In this document: positions 1 through 8,355 of the stretch, piece after piece | Layout: the number at the start of each line of letters is the position of its first letter | Position numbering within the stretch: position 1 is the first letter of the stretch | Assembly: GCA_900471525.1 (NCBI GenBank) | Contig: UCEZ01000026.1 | Location: 1 to 64,000 of the forward strand | From: Hyphomicrobiales bacterium | Lineage (GTDB): Bacteria > Pseudomonadota > Alphaproteobacteria > Rhizobiales > Rhizobiaceae | DNA length: 64,000 nucleotides | Direction of reading: 5' to 3' | Position numbers and translations under genes: made by a program | Notes under the pieces: generated by a model | What the model was told of the DNA's origin: nothing | Database searches by the model: none | The model's input: the letters and a program-made list of their open reading frames with translations, nothing else

Positions 1-504
1 ATCCAGACCCGCAAGATTGATGTTGGGATTGTCAGTTCGCGGATAGACAATCCATACCTTGTTACCGAGCCTCTTCAGGAGCAGCCCCTCGTTTGTATTA
101 TGCCGCTCGACCATGCGCTCGCACAGCAGAAGGTCATCCGTCCAGAACACCTGAACCGCATGCCTTTCGTCTCATTCAAGGTCGATTCCTATATAGGGCA
201 GAAGGTCGCCGCCATATTCGCGAAGTACAACGTCAAAACAAATGTCGTCATGACGGCCGATGCGAGCCCGACCCTTCGCCAGTTTGTCGCGGCAGGCTTG
301 GGCATTTCCCTCGTGCACCCCCTTTTCATTGCAGGTATCGAAGACAAGGTCGTCATACGCCCATTCGAGCCAGCCACACCAAGCGATTTGCTGTTGTGCT
401 ATGCGCGAGATGCCCGAAATGCGCATCTCATCTCGGAATTTGTGAACGAGACGAAAGCAGTGGCCACGCGCCTCGTTGAAGAACTGACCGGTAATTTTGC
501 GTAA
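1..504 (+). CDS. LysR-family regulator, copy A, C-terminal part (cut by window start)
   Basis: The reading frame is open from the first base and ends at a TAA at 502-504. It encodes the effector-binding (type 2 periplasmic-binding-like) domain of a LysR regulator. The same protein is seen with its N-terminal helix-turn-helix in copy B at 8488-9410, where it resembles OccR/NocR, the opine-catabolism regulators of Ti plasmids. Bases 1 to about 210 are nearly identical to 8907-9117; beyond that the copies differ much more. Copy A is intact in its visible part, so it is probably the functional copy. The inducer is unknown. Confidence 0.8.
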   Translation: MQTRKIDVGIVSSRIDNPYLVTEPLQEQPLVCIMPLDHALAQQKVIRPEHLNRMPFVSFKVDSYIGQKVAAIFAKYNVKTNVVMTADASPTLRQFVAAGLGISLVHPLFIAGIEDKVVIRPFEPATPSDLLLCYARDARNAHLISEFVNETKAVATRLVEELTGNFA

Positions 505-584
505 TTCCCCATGCCTAGTGACATGGAAGGGGCTTGTCGCAAACCTCCTCAGAGGCCGCGACTATCCCTTGAACGATGCCATTT

Positions 585-835
585 TCATGTTTTGTTAACC
601 TTTGTAATTCCAAAGAGGCGCGCAACCAAATCGTTCTGATCGTTGACTGTCCAGCCGCCGGAAAAGCCAAAGCCTTTCCTCAACCACAGCATGGCTTCGA
701 AACCCGCGATTGTTCTTCGGGCGGTGTTGAATGACCGGAACCCGCCGATCTTGGGCATGTTCTTCTTGACCCGGAAATGGTCGCTTTCGATGCCTTGCTG
801 GAGATGCTTGGTGACATAATGCACGGGATCGGGAT
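585..835 (-). pseudogene. IS6-family transposase, C-terminal remnant
   Basis: The minus-strand translation contains HYVTKHLQQGIESDHFRVKK followed by FNTARRTIAGFEAMLWLRKG, typical of the C-terminal end of IS6/IS26-type DDE transposases. It covers only about 80 residues of a roughly 230-residue family. The 5' part is missing and is replaced at about 835-842 by an IS110-type remnant on the other strand. It cannot be active. Confidence 0.75.
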
Positions 836-841
836 GGAGAA

Positions 842-1024
842 GTGCTCCTCACGAGAACCAGTGCCAGCACTGAGAGCAGTCTCAAGATCTGGGGGCTTAA
901 GCTGCGTGAGCGGTTGGGCTTCAAGCGCGCTGCAGTGGCGGTCGCCCGAAAGCTGGCGGTCATCATGCACAGCATGCTCAAGACAGGAGAAGTGTTCAAC
1001 ACATTGGCCGGCGCAACCGCATAA
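842..1024 (+). pseudogene. IS110-family transposase, C-terminal remnant
   Basis: The translation reads LRERLGFKRAAVAVARKLAV, followed by an IMH motif and a short tail before the stop. This is the characteristic end of IS110/IS116/IS902 transposases. Only about 60 residues remain. It abuts the IS6 remnant and is one of two separate IS110-type pieces in the first 5 kb. Confidence 0.65.
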
Positions 1025-1326
1025 GCGAAGTGTCAGCCTCCTTCCCTCAGCGCGTCAAATCCGATTCGAGGCACGGAGCGTCCCTGCTGCGGACGTGGGT
1101 TGGATCATTCCGTTTAGGACCGCTGCAGCTCTTTGAGAGACTGCGCGTCAGACATAGGAAGGTCCCACCCTGCGAAGACCCATTATGCGGCGACCATGTA
1201 TCGACCGCGGAGACAACGCTGCTCCCAGCACCGGACTGCTGTGAAGAAAATATCATCGATGAGGCCTGAACCAACTGATCAAATTAAGCTGTGTTGCATT
1301 CTACAACACGGTAACAATGCCGAATG
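1025..1326. other. Short stretch without a recognisable gene
   Basis: No convincing coding frame, promoter or repeat is visible. It may contain the 3' flank of the IS110 remnant and the lost downstream end of the recombinase cluster at 1327-3767. Confidence 0.5.
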
Positions 1327-2536
1327 CTATTGCCACCTTGACTCAGGCATTGCAAGACAACGGTACCATTCAAGGACACGGTTCACGACCATCGAGTGCC
1401 GAAGATCATGAACGCGAGGCCCGAGTTGCCCTTGCAGTGGCTTCAATCCGGCACGACGTATGACATCTGTGAGCAACCAGGTGATCATTTCGGGGGTGTA
1501 GCGGGATCTGCCCTGGACGTGCCAGAACAGGGCAGAGCGCGGATCCTGCGATCCGCCGACCCGACGCCGTGCAGCGATGTAGGCCTGAAGTTCGGTAATT
1601 ACACTGTCGGGAAGTGGCAGAATTCGGGTCTTGAAGAACCGTGATCGTGCCATCACCGGGATTGACGTCCCCAATATCCAGCCTGGCCAACTCTCCCCGC
1701 CGCAGACCCGCGCAGTAGGCCAGCAACAGCATGGTGTAGATGCTCAACGGACGAAGTGTTGCCCGCGGCGAGGGATACGAACGGGCAATGTCGAGCATTC
1801 GCCGTACGTCGGCAGGAGAGTAGATCTAGGGCTTTCGCCACTGCTTGCGGATCTCCTTTTGGGGTCTCGGATCCGGTCGACGCCGAGGAGCTGATGGATC
1901 GTGCCGTCGCTGGATTTTTGCGAAGAGACGCTCAAGGTTTTCGCGCTCATATGCATGGTTACGCGTGCCTTTCGTGGCCGCCCATCGATCGATCATTACG
2001 CTCAGCGGCTCAGTTTCCAGTTGCGGGTTCAGTTGCAGGAACCGGTCGAACTGCAACAGTCGCACTGGTTGCGAAGTATATTTGTATCCCCTGCGACGCA
2101 TCATGGCGATATGCTCAGCCATAACCTCGCCCAGCACGCTGCCGAACGGTTCGGGCTGGCGCAGTCTGGCAAGAGCCTGTTCTGGATCACACGATATCAA
2201 CGCGCGCCAGATCGGCATGCTCTGCTTTATATGACATGCCTCTCGCAGAGCTCCGACAGGGTTGTGATCGATCGCACCGGTTGCCAGGAGGTGGTCGAGG
2301 AACCGGTCGATGATGCGGGCGCGATGCAGGAGCGTGGATGTCGCCCAGCGAGACGCTAATTCTCGTAGCCAAGCCTGCAGCGCTTGTTGATCGAGCATCC
2401 CATGCCGTTCAACAATATCCTGGAAGCTATGCAGGACCTGTTGATAGCAGGTGCGGCTTTTGAGATTGCGCAGATCAAGGCTCGCGACATAGCTGCCAAT
2501 GCGCGTGTGATCGGAATCGGGCCAACGGGAGATCAT
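1327..2536 (-). pseudogene. Tyrosine recombinase (RIT-type, second gene), disrupted
   Basis: Reading from 2536 leftwards, the first 236 codons encode an N-terminal SAM-like/core-binding region. An in-frame TAG near 1826-1828 interrupts it. The frame then continues directly into a catalytic domain containing AYCAGLRRGELARLDIGDV, which carries the first catalytic Arg. A frameshift near 1635-1645 precedes a third segment with HDLRH, the box II motif. One nonsense and one frameshift mutation thus break an integrase of about 400 residues, and the final Tyr region is not clear. Its start overlaps the stop of the preceding recombinase at 2533-2536, the tight coupling typical of recombinase-in-trio (RIT) elements. 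Inactive. Confidence 0.75.
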
Positions 2537-3767
2537 GCCAGCACCTCCGTTCCCGGCACATCAAGAGCGACGGCCCTCAGATCCTCGGTGGCAAGCTTGA
2601 GGTAGGGGTCTGTCGACCCGGTCGAGCGATGTCCTAACAGATCGCCAATTACCTTTTTCGGAACTGCCGCGCGCAGCAACTCGGTCGCACGAGCGTGACG
2701 GAAGATGTGAGACCCGCACTTGCCCAAGGGTTTGACGCCGGCATCCCGGAGCCTCCGCCGAACCAGGCTGTATAGCTTGTCGAGCTTGCGATAGGGCGCG
2801 CGCGTGCGGATGAAGATTTCCCTGGCATCGGTTGCGGGCCGTCCAGTCCGCAGGTAAGTGAGGATCGCTTCGCCAACCGGCTCCATCAAGGGAAAAGCGT
2901 GTAGGCTTGCGTTTTGCTGTGACAGACACGAACGACTTCGGTCCGCCAGTCTATGTCTTCGATCCGCATGTTACGGACTTCGCCTGCACGTAGCCCATAG
3001 GTGGCGAGGAGTTGTAATATCGCATGGTCCCGCAAACCGGCGGCCGTCATGTCCATGCTCGTACTTGCCAGAACCGCGGTGATCTGGTCGCGCTCCAGGA
3101 TCGACGGCACCCCTTCATAAGCATAGAGCCGCGGCGAGATGATATGTGGCGACAGATCTGCCGCAACGCGGGCAGTCCTGTGGAGGTAGCGCAGCAGCGA
3201 ACGAAGCCGCTCCGCTGTGGATTTCAGCGAACTGCGCGTCAGCTTCGAGCCACGCAGGTCCATATAGCTGTCGATGTCGCCGACGGTTATTCCGTTGAGG
3301 CCCTCGACCCCGCTCCGGTCGAATTGCCAGGCAAGGAAGTAGCGGGCTTCCCACAAGAACGCGTCTGTGCTGGCTTGGGCAAGACCACGCTCCTCGCGAA
3401 GCCAGGTTTCGTATTCGTTGCAGATCCCAAATAGCAGTGCGTCGGCGGCGCAGGTTACTTTTGAAGCAGGCGGCCACTGATCCTGCGCAAGTCGTAGCAT
3501 GGCATGGATTCCCGACTGCGGAACTTCGCGCCAGCGCTTGCCGGGGCGCCGACCTCGGCGCTTCCGGAATAGTCCGGCCGCATGGCATAAATATTCCGCC
3601 ACTTCCGTTTCGGCCACATCACCGACCGGAACTCCTCGTTGTATTAGATAATCCAGAAACTCGCGGGCGTAGCTGCAGTAATTTCTGATCACTACCGGGC
3701 TGTATCGTCGGCCGATTAATACGGCTTCGAGCTCAACAATCAGTTCTCGTTCGGATTTCGACATCAA
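2533..3767 (-). pseudogene. Tyrosine recombinase (RIT-type, first gene), frameshifted
   Basis: The 3767-2886 part encodes a core-binding domain and the start of the catalytic domain (LLATYGLRAGEVRNMRIEDI, first catalytic Arg). The rest (2889-2533) lies in another frame and carries HIFRHARA (box II), a GDLLGH motif and the candidate catalytic Tyr in DPYLKLATEDLR. The shift falls near 2886-2900, where the frames overlap by a few bases. The full length would be about 410 residues, normal for XerC/D-like RIT recombinases. A sequencing error cannot be excluded because both halves are otherwise well preserved. The third gene of a RIT trio is not present downstream. Confidence 0.78.
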
Positions 3768-3898
3768 TAACTCCTCTGCTCGTCAAATGACTGCAGAGGT
3801 TCGCGGGAAAATAATGCGCAGCAAAGTCGGCTAAAAACGGCGCCATCGGGCGGGTTCCATGCATTTGACCCGCGTTCCTTCGCATTACGATCACCTGA

Positions 3899-4690
3899 TG
3901 ATTAGTAAAGCGACAGAAGAACGATGCGACAGACGACGCGGAGGCGATCGTGATTGCAGCCCAGCGACCGGAAATGCGCTTCGTGGAGCCGAAATCTGCG
4001 GAGCAGCAGAGCCGGGCGATCCTGTTTCGGGCTCGAGAACGGCTCGTCCACCAGCGTACCGAATTGGTCAACGCGCTCAGAGCTTGCCTTTATGAATATG
4101 GCCATATTGTTCCGCAGGGTCTTCACCACTTCAAGCGTATTGAGGAGATTCTGGACGAGCCAAACAGCGACCTGCCAGAGTTGATGCGCGAGGAATGCCG
4201 CGATCTGCTGAAACAGATCGCCGAGAAGACAATGCGCATCACTCAGCGGACCGTAAAGATCAAGGCGTTGGCGGCTGAAGCTGACACGGCGCGGCGTTTG
4301 CAGACTATTCCCGGCGTTGGCCCCTTGACTGCCTTGGCCGTCGAAGCCTTTTCCCCGCCGATGGAGCACTTCCGGTGTGGTCGTGACTTTGCCGCATGGC
4401 TCGGCCTCGTGCCACGCCAGTTCTCGTCCGGCGGTAAACAACGGCTCGGACGCATTTCCAAGACAGGGCAGTCCGATATCCGCAGGCTGCTGATTATCGG
4501 GGCGATGTCACGGCTGAATTGGCTGGGCCGAAAATCCATCCCGGAAGGATCGTGGCTAGGGCGCATGGTCGCGCGAAAGCCGCGAATGCTGGTCGCAATC
4601 GCACTGGCCAACAAGATGGCGCGCACGATCTGGGCGCTGCTCACAAAACATGAGGATTATCGAGTTCCGGCGCAGGCGATAGCAACATGA
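3899..4690 (+). pseudogene. IS110-family transposase, 5'-truncated
   Basis: The open frame begins after a TGA at 3896-3898 and runs to 4690. It includes the DATDDAEAI motif, which belongs to the DEDD RuvC-like catalytic domain, then a coiled middle region, then the transposase-20 domain with TIPGVGPLTALAVEAF and the conserved Ser-containing RISKTGQSDIRRLL segment. The first 60-80 residues, with the first catalytic Asp, are missing, so it is probably inactive. A family-typical C-terminal end is present. Confidence 0.8.
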
Positions 4691-5098
4691 TCAAAATGCT
4701 GTAATCAGCCTGTTGCCGGAAAATGGGGGTGGAAGAAGGTGACGACCCGAATGGGCGAAATGATCAAAAAGATCTGGATCGGGAAAACCAGTTATGATTC
4801 GTGAGCAGTAAAGCTCGAGATTCAGATTTGGACCCGACCCGCAGATCACCATACCGGCCAGCGGCTTCTGAAAATGCCGCATTTACAGGCCTCACAGAAG
4901 ACCGCACTCGATCACCTGCCCATCGGAACAGAAACTTCTTGCATCACGGGCGGCAACCACAGAAGATTCGTAGCAAAAGGGAAATCCGTCGAGAGTTAGA
5001 GACGACACCCTTGGCACCAGTCAGCCGTGCGCCGGGACCCGGCGCGTAGAAACTGGCGTCAAGGACGAGTCCGCGGGAGAACAGCCGCGAATATAGAA
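4691..5098. other. Flank between IS110 and the T-DNA-like region
   Basis: There is no gene in this stretch. It begins with the 3' non-coding part of the IS110 element and ends in a purine-rich stretch just outside the putative right border. It contains one perfect palindrome, listed separately. Confidence 0.5.
5029..5045. repeat. Perfect GC-rich palindrome
   Basis: GCGCCGGG-A-CCCGGCGC, 8-bp arms around one base, about 90 bp outside the putative right border. Its role is unknown: protein site, IS end or hairpin. Confidence 0.6.
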
Positions 5099-5136
5099 AC
5101 GAACGAACAAACGAACGATTACACAAACATACAAAG
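5099..5136 (-). promoter_or_regulatory. Overdrive-like T-DNA transmission enhancer
   Basis: On the minus strand the bases next to the border read CTTTGTATGTTTGTGT, then a run of GTTC/GTTT repeats. The overdrive core of octopine Ti plasmids contains CTGTGTATGTTTGTTTG, so 14 of 16 aligned bases agree. In Ti plasmids overdrive lies on the outer side of the right border, in this orientation, and is bound by VirC1/VirC2. Both virC genes are present here, and the motif lies on the correct side and strand relative to the border at 5136-5159. Confidence 0.6.
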
Positions 5137-5159
5137 ATTACTCCTTACATATCCTGCCA
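5136..5159 (-). repeat. T-DNA right-border-like repeat (degenerate)
   Basis: The plus strand ends in ACATATCCTGCCA, the conserved nick-side core of T-DNA borders, and starts GATTAC. Aligned with one gap to the border at 8356, about 19 of 25 positions agree. It points the same way as the two other borders in the window. With the overdrive-like motif immediately outside, it is best read as the right border, where VirD2 would nick first. It is more diverged than the other two, so confidence is moderate. Confidence 0.6.
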
Positions 5160-5699
5160 TTAGGTAACAATCACGTGCCGCCACCGCCGCCCCGGCCAAA
5201 CTTTCAAGCCTCTCCTGCCAACGAAAATCACGTGGCTGCTCAGCCACTTCTCCAGCCACATGCCAAGCCTCTCCTGCGGGGCCACACTACGGCTGCCTAG
5301 GCAACGATCGCGCGCACCCCTTGGAAAAAAGAAACCGTATCCACTCCAGAATATCAGCACGCTTATTCGAACGGCCGATCCGCCGCCCCTCCTTCGCGCC
5401 ATGATCAACCTGCGTGACGTGGCCCCGCGTCAGCTGGAGCGAGAAATCAGCCCACCTTCGGTAAAAATCACCAAACAAGGCAAGTGCTGACGCAGGATCA
5501 GCTTCTTCATTTCGGCTATACACAGACGACAGGGGGATTGATCGCCGACGCCTACCATTCCAGGCAACGATACGCGAAATGAGCGGGGCAGCAAATGCCT
5601 CATGCAGGCTGACACGACACAGCCCCAGGCGGCAACACGCAACTGGCCGAAATCAAGCGAGCCGGCGCAACATTCCCCCGTCGCTGCTGTCAGATTCCC
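5160..5699. other. Upstream region of first T-DNA gene
   Basis: No coding frame that resembles a protein is visible on either strand. The stretch contains two CACGTG boxes (about 5172 and 5230) and GC-rich repeats with CCTCTCCTGC at 5209 and 5267. It most likely serves as the upstream control region of the eukaryotic-type gene at 5818. Confidence 0.5.
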
Positions 5700-5817
5700 T
5701 ATAAAACGGATGGCGTCCGCCCCTTCTTCCTATCCTCAGCAACACTTCTTCTCCTTTCGACACTACCGCACATACACAATACATTCTCTCCTTCCTTCGA
5801 TTTTCCTACCTAGAACC
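5700..5817 (+). promoter_or_regulatory. Eukaryotic-type core promoter and leader
   Basis: A TATAAAAC box at 5700-5707 lies 118 bp before the ATG. The leader between them is pyrimidine-rich (CTTCTTCTCCTTTCGAC, then CATTCTCTCCTTCC) and the start context is AGAACCATGTC, with A at -3. No Shine-Dalgarno sequence precedes the ATG. The layout matches filamentous-fungal RNA polymerase II promoters, where a CT stretch precedes the transcription start, and closely matches the promoter of the second T-DNA gene. Confidence 0.65.
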
Positions 5818-6663
5818 ATGTCCACACCACAGCAAGCCGCCGCCCAAACCTTGGCCGCTTCTGCGTCATCCTCGAACCACGACGATACCGATATGTACGC
5901 CCCGGCCGAAGGCACCAGCGAACTCAGCGACGACTTCGGCGACGACAAACTCATCGCCGCTCTGACGGACAAGCTGATGGAAATTGCTGCAGCCGACGAG
6001 AAAAAGGATGAGCGGCTGAATCAATTGAAGCGTGCTCTGGTGAAGCGGAAGGAGGCGGTGGACCAGGCAGCAAAGTTGAGAAACCCGGCGATGCAACCGA
6101 AAGCGGATGCGGCCCTGATCGCCGCCGCGGACCAGCTGAAGAGTTCACAGTCCGATGCCATGGCACAACGGGTGGAAAAATTGATGCTGAAATACGCCAC
6201 GCCGACGCCCGGAGAGCAGCAGGTACAAGAGGCGGAGCAAGCTGCGGAGACCACGAAGCAAGTGGCCAAACAGGCGCTGTTGGGCTTTGAGGAGGCGAGG
6301 GCCACGGTCGCAACGGCAGAAGGGGCACTGGCGAGGATCCAGCAATCACTCGCAGGAGACGACTCGGCATCGGACGATGCAGCGGCATCCGACAGCGGCG
6401 AGGAGGTTTGGCGAGCCAAGGCGGACAGAATGGCATCGATGCTGGACCTGACGTTCCTCGACACCGGGTCTTTCTCCCGCGAAAAGATCAACAGACTGAG
6501 GACGATGGGGGCTTGGTTCTGTGATGAGCTCAAGCTTTGGTATGTCGCCGACGGCAAGGAGAAGGAACGGGGCGCGTGCCTTGCAGTATGGCCGGAAAAT
6601 GTTTTGTCCTTTGAGCAATTCCGGATCCTGCTCGCGAGGAGATTTGGCTGGTCGGATAAATAG
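5818..6663 (+). CDS. T-DNA gene 1: unknown protein with eukaryotic expression signals
   Basis: This encodes 281 residues of no family I recognise. The first 45 are low-complexity (Ala, Ser, Asp). Residues about 45-200 are Glu/Lys/Ala-rich with heptad character, suggesting a long helical or coiled-coil section that includes a basic patch, KRALVKRKEAV. After an acidic Ser/Asp linker, a compact C-terminal segment with many aromatic residues (GAWFCDELKLWYVADGKEKE) ends in RRFGWSDK. The frame is open upstream to 5602, but the ATG at 5818 is preferred because it follows the TATA box by 118 bp and has a Kozak-like context. It lies between the right-border-like repeat and the internal border, so it should be transferred and expressed in the recipient. 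There is no signal peptide and no bacterial ribosome site. Confidence 0.72.
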   Translation: MSTPQQAAAQTLAASASSSNHDDTDMYAPAEGTSELSDDFGDDKLIAALTDKLMEIAAADEKKDERLNQLKRALVKRKEAVDQAAKLRNPAMQPKADAALIAAADQLKSSQSDAMAQRVEKLMLKYATPTPGEQQVQEAEQAAETTKQVAKQALLGFEEARATVATAEGALARIQQSLAGDDSASDDAAASDSGEEVWRAKADRMASMLDLTFLDTGSFSREKINRLRTMGAWFCDELKLWYVADGKEKERGACLAVWPENVLSFEQFRILLARRFGWSDK

Positions 6664-6821
6664 TTTTTCCTGACGTATTTTTTGAAATTTGTATCTCAAC
6701 TCCGCAATGACTGAATGAGAGATTCACAACCATTTTCATTTCGTGAAATCATGTGACTTGGCCGCCGAAGGCGCGCCCGCTTGGCTCCCCATCCTAACGT
6801 GACCACCAGAAACATCATGAT

Positions 6822-6846
6822 GTTTACATCAGGATATATCCTACCA
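6822..6846 (-). repeat. T-DNA border repeat, internal
   Basis: This 25-bp element starts GTTTACATCAGG and ends ATATATCCTACCA on the plus strand. It matches the element at 8356-8380 at 24 of 25 positions and fits the Agrobacterium border consensus (GTTTACAC...ATATATCCTGCCA). It overlaps a perfect 16-bp palindrome, AAACATCATGATGTTT, at 6810-6825. Its position splits the region into two potential T-DNAs of about 1.7 and 1.5 kb, each with one gene. No overdrive-like sequence is visible beside it. Confidence 0.85.
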
Positions 6847-7037
6847 ATGATCACATGAGGCACCACCACAAGCGTGGCCTACACCAGCCACACACACCTC
6901 AGGCCGCCAGCCTGGTCTAGATTTGGACTAGCGCCTTGGCACCCATCCCAGCAGCTAGCGACCTGCACCATCACGTCACGTGATCATGCCAAGACGAAAT
7001 CGCTCCGCCGAGAAAGTCAGATAGCCGCTGCCCCAAG

Positions 7038-7700
7038 TCGGCGTGTCCGGCCCCCATGCGCAATTTATAAAACGGGTTGATGAAATGACGCCGGCCTTAC
7101 TCCGCCCCGCTCGTATCAAACAGCCGCACGTCGCCGATCGTAGAAAAAAGGTGTGCCACCAAATTTAAAACTCGTATCCGGCAAATACCCCTGCATATCA
7201 GACGGAACCGCCGCTGCTCGCCCCACTTCGGCGTCTCCGGACCCACATGCACGATTTGTGCAAACAAGGTTTGTGAGATGACACGGCCCTGCTCCGCCTC
7301 CCTCGTACTACAGCTGAATATCGCCGATCATGGAAAAAGGGCGGCCACTAATTTAGAACTCGTATCCGGCAGCTTATCTCTGCTTAGATGAAGACGCCAC
7401 CCCTCGCGTCAGCCGGAATGCCCTCCTTCCGCCCGAGCGTGTCACGGCCTGCACGCGCTATCTACGCAAACAGGGTTTTTGGGATGACGCGGCCTGGCTC
7501 TGCCTCGCTCTTATCGCAATAGCTGCGCCTCCTCACCGACCATGCATGACAAACGAGTTGACGCCAAATTTAGAGCTCGTATCCGGCACTTCTTCCCCTG
7601 CCCGCAACATGTCGCACGCCTTCCCGTCTCACTAAAGTTAATGCCTTCGTCCGGATCGGAGGTACAAAACAGAGGATGACGTAGCCTTTTCAGCCATGGG
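7038..7700 (+). repeat. Tandem diverged repeats of about 200 bp upstream of T-DNA gene 2
   Basis: Three units start near 7039, 7229 and 7436, with a partial fourth near 7647. Shared blocks include TCGGCGTSTCCGG, a CAAACAGGGTTT-like block, GATGACGCGGCC, and an AATTTAGAACTCGTATCCGGCA block of which no unit has a perfect copy. Units differ at many positions, so the duplication is old. The array ends just before the TATA box at 7717, suggesting stacked upstream activating elements. No coding capacity is seen. Confidence 0.7.
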
Positions 7701-7716
7701 TAACTGGATCAGCAAC

Positions 7717-7837
7717 TATAAAAAGCCGTGCCTCCTCAACGTTTTCATCATCATCAACATCTCGTCCCAGACTACAACAGACTTATATCATCGATACCCC
7801 TCTCAAGCTACCAATAACTATCAACTTATATTACGCA
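7717..7837 (+). promoter_or_regulatory. Eukaryotic-type core promoter and leader
   Basis: TATAAAAAG begins at 7717, 121 bp before the ATG at 7838, almost the same spacing as in the first T-DNA gene. The leader is rich in CAT/CAA and pyrimidines (TCATCATCATCAACATC, later CCCCTCTCAAGC) and the start context is TTACGCAATGTC. There is no Shine-Dalgarno sequence. Confidence 0.68.
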
Positions 7838-8080
7838 ATGTCGGAGTAAGTCGCTGTTATATTAGATATAATTTTATTGAAATTAACATCCTTAAGGCAT
7901 GATGACATCGAGAAAGCTATCCGTTACTTGGGCACGGACAGTCAGAAATGGTCCGCCTTTCTAGGCCCCGCCCCGTCGCTCCCGGACGAATTGAATGTCA
8001 ACACCAAGACTCTTTTATACGATCACCTCCTCAAACACCCGGAGTTGGTCCGCCGCATCATCACCGCCTCCGAGAATTGA
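7838..8080 (+). CDS. T-DNA gene 2: intron-containing gene for a 63-residue protein
   Basis: Exon 1 is 7838-7845 (ATG TCG GA) and exon 2 is 7897-8080, ending in TGA. Splicing out 7846-7896 restores GAG and gives a 63-residue protein starting MSEHDDIEKAIRYLGTDSQK and ending RRIITASEN, probably all-helical. Without splicing, translation stops after three codons (ATG TCG GAG TAA), so the bacterium should not make the protein. A bacterial alternative start (TTG at 7877) lies inside the intron and lacks a ribosome site. The protein family is not recognised. The gene lies between the internal and left borders, behind a TATA box at the right distance. A T-rich stretch and AATAAG near 8223 may serve 3' end formation. 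Confidence 0.75.
7846..7896 (+). other. Spliceosomal-type GT-AG intron, 51 bp
   Basis: The donor is GTAAGT, a candidate branch site ATTAAC lies at 7882-7887 about 10 bases before the acceptor, and the acceptor is TTAAG. GC content is about 24 percent, far below the flanking exon. Length, donor and branch-to-acceptor distance fit filamentous-fungal introns; plant introns are usually longer than about 70 nt. The second in-frame codon boundary of the unspliced frame gives TAA immediately. Confidence 0.78.
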
Positions 8081-8355
8081 TGTCTGGCCGGATTCGGATG
8101 CTGAGTGTCCGGATAGTTGGGCGACGACGCGCCGGAGGAATGCAGTTGGGGATTAACGTTCGCTCGGTGTTTGATTTTGTTTTCTTGTCCGCTGTATTGT
8201 CGCTCCTTAGCTATATAGCCGCCAATAAGAGTTCTTCTGCTCCTTAACTTGTCTCCACTCGCCTTGTAATATCACGTGACGTGAACCTACCGGCGCAAGC
8301 CTCCGCAATTCGGATCTAATATCCAATTCCAAAAAATGCCCAGATATAAGCGGGT

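Noticed and set aside
5602-5817. N-terminal extension of T-DNA gene 1
   Set aside because: The open frame upstream of 5818 covers the TATA box and the CT-rich leader; the ATG at 5710 is only a few bases after the TATA box and could not be in the mRNA.
7696-7902. ORF of 68 codons over the leader and intron of T-DNA gene 2
   Set aside because: It begins before the TATA box and runs through leader and intron in another frame; composition is not protein-like.
7877-8080. Bacterial ORF starting at TTG 7877 instead of the spliced gene
   Set aside because: The start lies inside an AT-rich segment with donor, branch and acceptor signals, has no ribosome site, and the first residues are of low quality, while the spliced form gives an ATG with a good context 121 bp after a TATA box.
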